A stretch of DNA of 12,314 nucleotides from Actinobacteria bacterium UBA5176 (GTDB taxonomy: Bacteria > Actinomycetota > UBA4738). Every line of letters starts with the position of its first letter. Position 1 is the first letter of the stretch. Made by a program: the position numbers and the translations under genes. The stretch lies in assembly GCA_002413305.1 (NCBI GenBank), contig DHWS01000117.1:1359-13672 (forward strand). The letters run 5' to 3'. A model generated the notes under the pieces. It did not search any database. It was not told where the DNA came from and was given only the letters and a program-made list of their open reading frames with translations. Below are positions 7,801 to 12,314 of the stretch, one piece after another.

Positions 7801-8033
7801 AGGTCCAGGACCTCCGCAAGGCCGCCGGGCTGGAGGTGTCGGACCGGATCGTGCTCGGTGTGTCCGCGACCGACGCGTCCGCGGTCGTGGCCGCGCTCGG
7901 ATCGTGGCGCGACCGCGTGGCCGGTGAGGTCCTGGCGGTTGAGGTCGTGGACGGCACGGTGCAGGACCCGGCCGCCTCGGTGGAGGCAGATGTCGAAGGC
8001 GACCAGGTACTGATCTCGCTCAGGAAGGCCTGA
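4857..8033 (+). CDS. ileS: Isoleucyl-tRNA synthetase, type 2 (eukaryote-like)
   Basis: Charges tRNA-Ile with isoleucine in the cytoplasm. The 1058-residue length and the GPPTANGRPGIHH form of the HIGH signature (residues 57-60) mark the longer, eukaryote-like type-2 class also found in Mycobacterium. The CP1 editing domain carries GWTTTPWTLTSN (from Trp229) and GTGIVHVAPGFGADD (Asp329/Asp330), the usual Thr-rich and Asp elements that hydrolyse Val-tRNA-Ile. The second signature KMSKR is at residues 598-602, followed by GADALRWFL. Cysteine pairs CPRC, HCWRC and CREC may bind zinc. The anticodon-binding domain begins near NWYVRRSRRRFWD. ATG 4857 is chosen because AGGAGG lies nine bases upstream; an in-frame ATG at 4728 would put coding through the T-box and is rejected. 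It is the only plus-strand gene between ftsZ and rluD, and is regulated by the T-box leader. Confidence 0.97.
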   Translation: MPRFRPVQTKVDLPAMEREVLEFWRRERIFERSIELRLGAKPWIFYEGPPTANGRPGIHHVEARVFKDVYPRFRTMTGYLVPRKAGWDCHGLPVELEVEKQIGTKSKRDIEAFGIAEFNRLCRESVTGYVDEWERLTGRIGFWLDLDDAYWTMNTEYVESVWWSLKRLHEQGLLFKADRTVAYCPRCGTALSDHEVAQGYREVTDPSVYVKFPVTSGPDQATGAALVGWTTTPWTLTSNLGLAVAADHTYVRAKAGGEEFVVAEPLLRASLGEEAEVVARFPGTALAGVRYSPPFANVDGDTHRVVTAGFVVMNEGTGIVHVAPGFGADDFELGQREGWPAYRPIDDSGRFTGDVPAYLRGRFVKEADPDIIEDLRTRGLLLRAGQYRHTYPHCWRCDTPLLYVARSSWYVRTTARKERLLEVNEGVNWYPDHIKRGRYGDWLENNIDWSLSRERYWGTPLPVWVCPQEHLTVVGSLSELSELAGRDLSALDPHRPAVDEVELPCRECGRTSRRVPEVIDAWYDSGAMPYAQWGYHPDLGRGVEEFEAAFPADFISEAIDQTRGWFYSLMAESVLLFDQNAYRNVVCLGHLVDRDGRKMSKRLGNSVDPWDVIDQYGADALRWFLVATGSPWSARRVYLEAIEDVVRRFLLTLWNTYAFFVTYANLDEPDLSAAPAPAARPPLDRWALSQLHGTAALVREAMESYDATGAARRISELVDDLSNWYVRRSRRRFWDPARAADGGHEASADKLSAYATLHACLATIAALIAPFTPFLADELYRNLALPLSPDGPPSVHLTDFPVADHALVDPALDQAMTQVRTIVSLGRTVRTDAKVKVRQPLARAAVHVSGDRSHLTPLLSLVADELNVKDVAFATSAEELAGWRAKPKFPVLGPRLGGQAQEVGRALASDDGSVAGALARGENVRLRLPSGEVAIGPQDVEVSQQARGGWAMASDGSTTVALDLKLTDELRREGSVRELIRQVQDLRKAAGLEVSDRIVLGVSATDASAVVAALGSWRDRVAGEVLAVEVVDGTVQDPAASVEADVEGDQVLISLRKA

Positions 8034-8049
8034 GGGAACTCCCGGTCAG
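8030..8049. terminator. Short hairpin across the converging ileS and divIVA stop codons
   Basis: CTGA-GGG (8030-8036) pairs with CCC and TCAG (8041-8043, 8046-8049) around an AACT loop with a two-base bulge. It overlaps both stop codons in a 12-bp gap. There is no T-tract, so if it terminates at all it is weak. Confidence 0.2.
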
Positions 8050-9170
8050 TCCTCGCCCCAGAACAGCTCCTTGAGGGAGCGGTCTTCGGCCTCCGGCCCG
8101 GGTGCCGCAGGGGCGATCTCCACACGGTGCCGGCCGGGGACGGACGGTTCGTCTTCGACCCGCCCGAGCGTGCTCGTCGCAAGGCCGGCCTCGTGCTTGC
8201 CCGCCGAACCGCCCGGGATGGCCACCGGATGCTCGGTCAGGTCGACGATCCGGGCCTCCGTTCCGCTCTCGGTCTCCGGGAGCGGCGACGCGATCCCCAC
8301 GGGCGCATCGCCGGCCGACCACGTCTCCATGCCTCCAACCGCCGATGTTTCCGAGCTTCTCCCAGGGGCGGCATCCGGTCTGCCCTCCGCCGCGGCGTCC
8401 GCCCACCACGGCGTCGCCTCGCTCTCCTCCCCAGACCTTCCGGTCTGGCCCGCTGATGCGCCGGCATCCTCGGTGTCCGCACCGGCCACGCTCTGGCCGA
8501 CATCTTCTGCCGGCGCCGGCTCTTCGCTCGGCGCGAACGACCGGCTCGAGAGCTGGGTGGCCTGCCCCGACCACGCCTCGGCTTCGGGCACGACGGGTTG
8601 ATCGGCAGCCGCCGCGGCCGGTTCGGGCCCGGCATCCACCGGGTCCTCCACCGCCGGTTCGAGCTGCGAAGCAGCCTCTGCGGCCTCTCGGGATCGCCGG
8701 ATCTCCTCCTTGACGGTCTGGGCGTGACCCTGGATCAGGGCGGCCAAGGACTGGAGGAATTCCCGCTCCTGCCCGAAGAAGCGGGGCGACGCGCTCGGGG
8801 TCCCGGCCGGAGCGCCTCCGGCATGGGCAGCCGATGCCCGCAGCATCTCTGCCTGGGCTTCGGCCTTCGACAGGATCCTCGAGGCCTCCTCGCGAGCCCG
8901 TCGCAGGACCGCCTCGGCGTCCGCAGCGCCGGCGGCGTCCAGGCGGACCGTTCCCTTCAGCTCGAACTCCTCACGCAGGCGCTTGTTCTCTGCGTGGAGC
9001 AGGGCGAACTCTTCGGTCAACTCGTCCAGGAACTGGTCGACGTCGCGTTCGTTGTAGCCGCGCACCGCCAGCCGGAACTCCTTCTGCTGGATGTCGACGG
9101 GCGTGATCTTCCTTCGCTCGGCCGAAACCGGGGGGGACCCCGATCCTTGCTCCTTGCGCTTCTTGGCCAT
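8046..9170 (-). CDS. divIVA: DivIVA / Wag31-type polar growth and division scaffold with a long acidic tail
   Basis: A cytoplasmic coiled-coil scaffold expected to recognise curved membrane at poles and septa and to recruit wall-synthesis proteins. The N-terminal DivIVA domain spans about residues 22-70 (ITPVDIQQKEFRLAVRGYNERDVDQFLDEL...), preceded by a lysine-rich MAKKRKEQ start. A second helical segment covers about 83-114 and a third about 135-168, separated by a Gly/Pro/Ala/Ser linker. Residues 170-374 are low-complexity, rich in Ala, Glu, Pro, Ser and Gly, with Trp at 200, 255, 256 and 284. The extreme C-terminus, SLKELFWGED, is again ordered-looking and acidic. At 374 residues it is longer than Mycobacterium Wag31 (about 260). 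ATG 9170 has GGGGAG about nine bases upstream. It is the last gene of the ftsZ-distal cluster, 28 bp after yggT. Confidence 0.93.
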   Translation of the reverse strand: MAKKRKEQGSGSPPVSAERRKITPVDIQQKEFRLAVRGYNERDVDQFLDELTEEFALLHAENKRLREEFELKGTVRLDAAGAADAEAVLRRAREEASRILSKAEAQAEMLRASAAHAGGAPAGTPSASPRFFGQEREFLQSLAALIQGHAQTVKEEIRRSREAAEAASQLEPAVEDPVDAGPEPAAAAADQPVVPEAEAWSGQATQLSSRSFAPSEEPAPAEDVGQSVAGADTEDAGASAGQTGRSGEESEATPWWADAAAEGRPDAAPGRSSETSAVGGMETWSAGDAPVGIASPLPETESGTEARIVDLTEHPVAIPGGSAGKHEAGLATSTLGRVEDEPSVPGRHRVEIAPAAPGPEAEDRSLKELFWGED

Positions 9171-9198
9171 GTCAGCTTCTCCCCGATTCGTGCCTAGG

Positions 9199-9453
9199 TC
9201 AGCAATGGATCGCGCCGATGAGGATACCGAGAACGATGAACACGATGATCGGTGAGAGGTCGAATGCGATGGCCCCGGTCCGGATGGGGGGAAGAAGGTT
9301 GCGGAGCGGTCGCAGTACGGGCTCGGTCACCGTGCGGGTGAATCCGAGCACCGTCCGGACTGGTCCCGAAGGGGGGACTCGGAACCAGGATGAGAAGACG
9401 CGGATCAAGAAGATGATCTCGTACACGATGAGGAGGTATCTCAGTACACACAC
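9199..9453 (-). CDS. yggT: YggT family membrane protein
   Basis: An 84-residue protein with two membrane segments (about residues 5-24 and 66-83), characteristic of the YggT family found beside sepF and divIVA in Gram-positive bacteria. The hallmark region between them, with LGFTRTVTEPVLRPLRNLLPP, matches the conserved loop well. Its molecular role is not settled; links to division or envelope maintenance are inferred from gene context. The start is GTG 9453, with GAGGGG about nine bases upstream. It follows sepF by 42 bp, a gap occupied by a GC hairpin. Confidence 0.92.
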   Translation of the reverse strand: MCVLRYLLIVYEIIFLIRVFSSWFRVPPSGPVRTVLGFTRTVTEPVLRPLRNLLPPIRTGAIAFDLSPIIVFIVLGILIGAIHC

Positions 9454-9472
9454 GCAAACGGTCCCTCGGCCG

Positions 9473-9492
9473 GCGCCGGGGAGCGCCGGCGC
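9473..9492 (-). other. Hairpin between sepF and yggT
   Basis: On the minus strand GCGCCGG (9492-9486) and CCGGCGC (9479-9473) form seven perfect pairs around a six-base loop, just after the sepF stop. No T-tract follows and the yggT Shine-Dalgarno is left free. It could protect mRNA ends or mark a processing or partial termination site; the function is not shown. Confidence 0.35.
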
Positions 9493-9495
9493 ACA

Positions 9496-9972
9496 CTAGA
9501 ACTGGTTGAAGAAGTCTCCTTCGACCAGGCGCTCCCGCTCCTCGGCCGAGACCTCCATGTTGGCCGGGGTGAGGAGGTACACGCGCTGGGCGACCATCTC
9601 GATCTTCCCGTCCAGGCCGAACACCAGCCCTGAGGCGAAGTCCACGAGGCGGCGCGCGATGGCGTCCTCGGCGCCCTGCAGGTTCATGATCACCGGGATG
9701 CCCTGACGGAACCGCTCCCCGATGTCCCGGGCTTCGTTGAACCGCTTCGGCTCCGCGCGATGGATGGATGGCGTGGCGGACGTCCGCGAGGCCGGCATCG
9801 TGCGCACGATGGCCTCGGGGCGGTCGGCCGGCGCGATGTCGGCGCGGCTCGAGTGGCGAGCCTGCGTCGAGTGCGACCGTGCCGGGACGTCGGCAGTGTC
9901 CTCCAACTCGTCGAGGTCGTCGTCTTCGACCAAGCCCAGGTACTGCAAGGTCTTCTTCCACGCGCCCGCCAT
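9496..9972 (-). CDS. sepF: SepF, FtsZ membrane anchor / cell-division protein
   Basis: SepF binds the FtsZ C-terminal tail and tethers the Z-ring to membrane; it is the main anchor in Actinomycetota that lack FtsA. The 158-residue protein starts with an amphipathic-looking MAGAWKKTLQYLGL helix, the membrane-binding element. A variable acidic then basic linker covers about residues 15-72. The SepF core is at about 73-142 (PKRFNEARDIGERFRQGIPVIMNLQGAEDAIARRLVDFASGL... by segments), followed by a C-terminal FFNQF. ATG 9972 is chosen because AAGGGG/GGAGG lies three to six bases upstream and it gives the expected amphipathic N-terminus; an upstream GTG at 9999 would overlap yggS. Its partner FtsZ, in the same cluster, ends in a matching DIPDFLKS peptide. 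Confidence 0.95.
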   Translation of the reverse strand: MAGAWKKTLQYLGLVEDDDLDELEDTADVPARSHSTQARHSSRADIAPADRPEAIVRTMPASRTSATPSIHRAEPKRFNEARDIGERFRQGIPVIMNLQGAEDAIARRLVDFASGLVFGLDGKIEMVAQRVYLLTPANMEVSAEERERLVEGDFFNQF

Positions 9973-9992
9973 CTGCCTCCCCTTCGCCCCGC

Positions 9993-10685
9993 CTACCACG
10001 AGGTTCCCGGGCGCTCTCCGAACAGCGCCCTCCCGACGCGCACCATCGTAGCGCCTTCCTCCACCGCAACCTCGTAATCCCCCGACATCCCCATCGATAA
10101 TTCCGTGAAGCCGGGAACGGTGTTCGCAAGCCCGTCCCGAAGCTCTCGCAACCGCGTGAAGTAGGCCCGCGCACCCTGCGGCGTGGGGGTGGGCGGAGGG
10201 ACGGTCATGAGTCCGGCCAGCCGGAGCCCGTCCAAGGCGGCCAGGGTGTCGATGGCCTCGTCGAGCCGTTCGGGCCGGACGCCCTGGCGACCGGCGGTGA
10301 AGTCGACCTCGATCAGCGTATCGATCCGCCGGCCGTCTCGCGCGGCCCGCCGGGCGACGGCTTCGATCGCGTCCCCCAGCTCGGCCGAATGGATCCAGGC
10401 GGCATGGGCGGCGATCTTCGACGCGGTCCCCCGCTGCACCTTCCCGATGAAGTGCCAGGTCGCGCCCGGGACGCGCGGTGCCTTCGCCGCGAGGTCCTGG
10501 GCGTGATTCTCCGCGAAGTCCCGGAGTCCGGCGGCGTGGGCAGCCAGGATCCGGTCCAGGTCGATGGTCTTCGTGGCGGCCACCAGTCGGACCGTGGCGG
10601 GGTCCCGTCCGGACCGGGCGGCGGCGGACGCGATGCGCGCCCGCACCCCCGTCACCCCCGCCTGGACCTCCGCGCCGGACGGCAT
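9993..10685 (-). CDS. yggS: YggS/PLPBP family pyridoxal-phosphate homeostasis protein
   Basis: A PLP-binding protein of the alanine-racemase-like barrel fold, involved in vitamin B6 and amino-acid homeostasis rather than known catalysis. At 230 residues it has normal length. LVAATKT carries the PLP lysine, Lys39. FAENHAQDL, WHFIGKVQ, LAGLMTVPP, LSMGMSGDYEVAVEEGATMVRVGRALFG and the final GERP follow the family order. The segment after WHFIG reads KVQRGTASK rather than the common xLQxNK, so it is somewhat divergent. ATG 10685 lies one base after the pgeF stop (TGAGATG), so translation is probably coupled to pgeF. The stop is about 20 bp before the sepF start. Confidence 0.93.
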   Translation of the reverse strand: MPSGAEVQAGVTGVRARIASAAARSGRDPATVRLVAATKTIDLDRILAAHAAGLRDFAENHAQDLAAKAPRVPGATWHFIGKVQRGTASKIAAHAAWIHSAELGDAIEAVARRAARDGRRIDTLIEVDFTAGRQGVRPERLDEAIDTLAALDGLRLAGLMTVPPPTPTPQGARAYFTRLRELRDGLANTVPGFTELSMGMSGDYEVAVEEGATMVRVGRALFGERPGTSW

Positions 10686-10686
10686 C

Positions 10687-11466
10687 TCAGCCCGACCGAG
10701 CGGCGATCAGCGCCTGCCGTCCGGTGACGCCATCCCGGCGGTGGGAGAAGAACCGGTCCGGATGGCAGGCCGTGCAGAGGGACGCCGACTCGATTCGCCG
10801 GACGCCGGCCTCGGACAGGGTCCGGGCGATCGTCCCGGGAAGATCGAGCCGGGGCTTCGGGCCCCCGGGCTGGACGACCGGGCCGCCGGTGGTCACCGCG
10901 CCCACCGCGTTGACGACCTCCTCCCCCACCTCGTAGTGGTCCGGCCCGATGGCGGGTCCGACCGCGGCGAGGATCCGGCGCGGGTCGTCGAACTCGCGCA
11001 GCGTGTCGGCGATCACTCCGGCAGCGACCCCGCGCCACCCGGCGTGGATGGCGGCGAGGCGTCCCGTCTCCGGGTCGGCCAGCGCCACGGGCACGCAGTC
11101 CGCGGTCAGGATGGCGATCCCCAGGTTCGGCTCATCGGTGAACAGCGCGTCCCCTGCGCCCATCGCATCGCCGGGGTCGGCGAACCCGGCACCTGCCCGC
11201 TCTCGATCCACCCGGAACCGGGTGGCCCCGTGCACCTGGCGGACGACCGCGAAGCTGGCGAGCCCGAGGGCCGTTGCGGCGCGCTTGCGGTTCTCGGCCG
11301 CCCGGGCGGGGTCGTCACCGGCGCGGAGGCCGAGGTTGAGCGTGGCGAACGGGCCGTCGCTGACCCCGCCGGGGCGCTCCGTGAACGCGGCGAGGAACCC
11401 GGCCGACCGGAAGTCGGTGGAGACGAGGGCGGCGATGCCGCCGGGAAGGGTGACAGGTTCGAGCAT
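10687..11466 (-). CDS. pgeF: PgeF/YfiH family (multicopper-polyphenol-oxidase-like, LACC1-type purine nucleoside enzyme)
   Basis: A 259-residue cytoplasmic protein of the YfiH/LACC1 family. Characterised members are purine nucleoside phosphorylase/adenosine deaminase enzymes, and E. coli PgeF has been linked to peptidoglycan editing; which applies here is inferred. The zinc site is intact: VVRQVHG (His79), TADCVP (Cys124) and HAGWRG (His141). The family motifs AAVGPAIGPDHYEVG, CTACHPDRFFSHRRD and GRQA are also present. The ATG at 11466 has no good Shine-Dalgarno, and no better in-frame start is seen, so the exact start is less certain. It sits 104 bp downstream of ftsZ and directly upstream of yggS, as in other Actinomycetota. 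Confidence 0.93.
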   Translation of the reverse strand: MLEPVTLPGGIAALVSTDFRSAGFLAAFTERPGGVSDGPFATLNLGLRAGDDPARAAENRKRAATALGLASFAVVRQVHGATRFRVDRERAGAGFADPGDAMGAGDALFTDEPNLGIAILTADCVPVALADPETGRLAAIHAGWRGVAAGVIADTLREFDDPRRILAAVGPAIGPDHYEVGEEVVNAVGAVTTGGPVVQPGGPKPRLDLPGTIARTLSEAGVRRIESASLCTACHPDRFFSHRRDGVTGRQALIAARSG

Positions 11467-11550
11467 GCTGCGCCCGATGGTGGGGGACGGGAAGGATCTT
11501 CCGCAAGGCGGGGGAAGGACGCCTCGGATGCCCTCCCCGCCCCCACGAAC

Positions 11551-11565
11551 GCGCCGCGGCGGCGC
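11551..11565 (-). other. Hairpin downstream of ftsZ
   Basis: A perfect six-base inverted repeat (GCGCCG / CGGCGC, three-base loop) begins six bases after the ftsZ stop. There is no T-tract, so it is more likely a stability or partial-stop element than a strong terminator. The rest of the 104-bp ftsZ-pgeF gap is G- and C-rich with no clear promoter. Confidence 0.3.
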
Positions 11566-11570
11566 GAGCG

Positions 11571-12314
11571 CTAGCTCTTCAGGAAGTCCGGGATGTCCAG
11601 GTCCTCTTCGGCGTCGAACACGACCGTCGCCGGAGCGGGTTTGAACATCTCGTCTCCCTCCTCCTCGGAGAGCAGCGACGGAGCGGGCTCGCGAACGGCG
11701 GCCTTCGGCTCGGACTCGAGCCCCCGGGCCAGCTTGCCGTTCCTGCCGTTCTTGCCGTTGCCGCCGAGCTTGTCGAAGCCGGCCGCGATGACCGTGACCC
11801 GAACCTCGTCGCCCAGCGCATCGTCGATGACGGCGCCGAAGATGATGTTCGCGTCCGGGTGGGCGACCTTGGTGATGGTCTCCGCGGCCCGGTTCACTTC
11901 GTGCAGGGCCAGGTCCGACGGGCCGGCAATGGCCAGCAGGACGCCCTTCGCGCCCTCGATCGAGGACTCGAGGAGCGGCGAGGAGATGGCAGCCCTGGCG
12001 GCCTCCTCGGCGCGGCCCTCGCCAGCGGCGTGCCCGATCCCCATGAGCGCCGAGCCCGCCCCAGTCATGACCGCCTTCACGTCGGCGAAGTCCAGGTTGA
12101 TGAGGCCGGGGGTGGTGATGAGGGACGTGATCCCGTCGACGCCCTGGTAGAGCACCTGGTCCGCCATGCGGAAGGCGTCGATCACCGGGGTCAATGCGTC
12201 CGAGACCTGGAGGAGGCGGTCGTTCGGAACGATGATCAGCGTGTCCACGGCCTGCTTGAGGTCCTGGATGCCCATGTCCGCCTGGAGGGCGCGCTTGCGG
12301 CCCTCGAAGGAGAA
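11571..12314 (-). CDS. ftsZ: Cell-division GTPase FtsZ, C-terminal part (start lies outside the window)
   Basis: The tubulin-like GTPase that polymerises into the division ring. The visible 247 residues begin inside FSFEGRKRALQAD, corresponding to roughly residue 135 of a full protein, so the GGGTGTG nucleotide loop is missing from view. DTLIIVPNDRLL, the ITTPGLINLDFADVK region with the synergy-loop segment, MTGAGSALMGIGHA and NIIFGAVIDDALGDEVRVTVIAAGF identify the GTPase C-terminal subdomain. A short linker of about 60 residues includes Asn-Gly repeats (GGNGKNGRNGK). It ends in DIPDFLKS, the conserved peptide that binds SepF. The ATG at 12275 is internal, since the frame stays open and homologous to the window edge. 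It is followed by pgeF, yggS and sepF. Confidence 0.97.
   Translation of the reverse strand, partial: FSFEGRKRALQADMGIQDLKQAVDTLIIVPNDRLLQVSDALTPVIDAFRMADQVLYQGVDGITSLITTPGLINLDFADVKAVMTGAGSALMGIGHAAGEGRAEEAARAAISSPLLESSIEGAKGVLLAIAGPSDLALHEVNRAAETITKVAHPDANIIFGAVIDDALGDEVRVTVIAAGFDKLGGNGKNGRNGKLARGLESEPKAAVREPAPSLLSEEEGDEMFKPAPATVVFDAEEDLDIPDFLKS

Noticed and set aside
9973..9999. GTG 9999 as the start of sepF.
   Set aside because: It would overlap yggS and add nine residues ahead of the amphipathic membrane helix; ATG 9972 has the better Shine-Dalgarno.
12273..12275. ATG 12275 as the true ftsZ start.
   Set aside because: The frame stays open to the window edge and the preceding residues (FSFEGRKRALQAD) match the FtsZ family, so the ATG is internal.
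1..12314. Mobile elements, tRNA/rRNA genes, prophage or toxin-antitoxin genes.
   Set aside because: No transposase, integrase, inverted-repeat-bounded unit, tRNA cloverleaf or rRNA segment was recognised; gene content and order are conserved chromosomal core.

Overview
The window is a gene-dense, high-GC piece of a bacterial chromosome. It carries conserved housekeeping genes and no mobile, phage or CRISPR material. A DivIVA/Wag31-type protein, SepF, a type-2 isoleucyl-tRNA synthetase and a short TraR/DksA protein, in the order ftsZ-pgeF-yggS-sepF-yggT-divIVA-ileS-yggU-traR/dksA-lspA-rluD-...-dnaE, point to Actinomycetota. Streptomyces has a very similar order. The divergence of several proteins suggests a deep-branching lineage rather than Streptomyces or Mycobacterium, but this is inference.

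Layout. Positions 1-1228 (-) hold the N-terminal 409 codons of dnaE. A 151-bp divergent intergenic region (1229-1379) follows; it contains two DnaA-box-like 9-mers and a pair of mutually exclusive GC hairpins just upstream of the dnaE start. A Cas4/AddB-like PD-(D/E)XK iron-sulfur nuclease lies at 1380-2507 (+). Convergent to it is a leftward cluster at 2541-4686: yggU (DUF167), traR/dksA, lspA and rluD. The 170-bp gap between yggU and ileS contains a T-box antiterminator/terminator that should control ileS by tRNA-Ile charging. ileS (4857-8033, +) is read against its neighbours and converges on divIVA with 12 bp between the stop codons. From 12314 down to 8046 (-) runs the distal end of the division cluster: ftsZ (C-terminal part), pgeF, yggS, sepF, yggT and divIVA.

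The ftsZ-to-divIVA block supplies the cytokinetic ring (FtsZ), its membrane anchor (SepF), a small membrane protein (YggT), a polar-growth scaffold (DivIVA) and two metabolic proteins (PgeF, YggS). The lspA-rluD block covers lipoprotein maturation and rRNA modification. dnaE is the replicative polymerase, with a nuclease diverging from it. No gene-free stretch exceeds 300 bases. No wholly novel system was found. The observations most worth checking are regulatory: the dnaE leader and the ileS T-box, which lacks a visible specifier stem.
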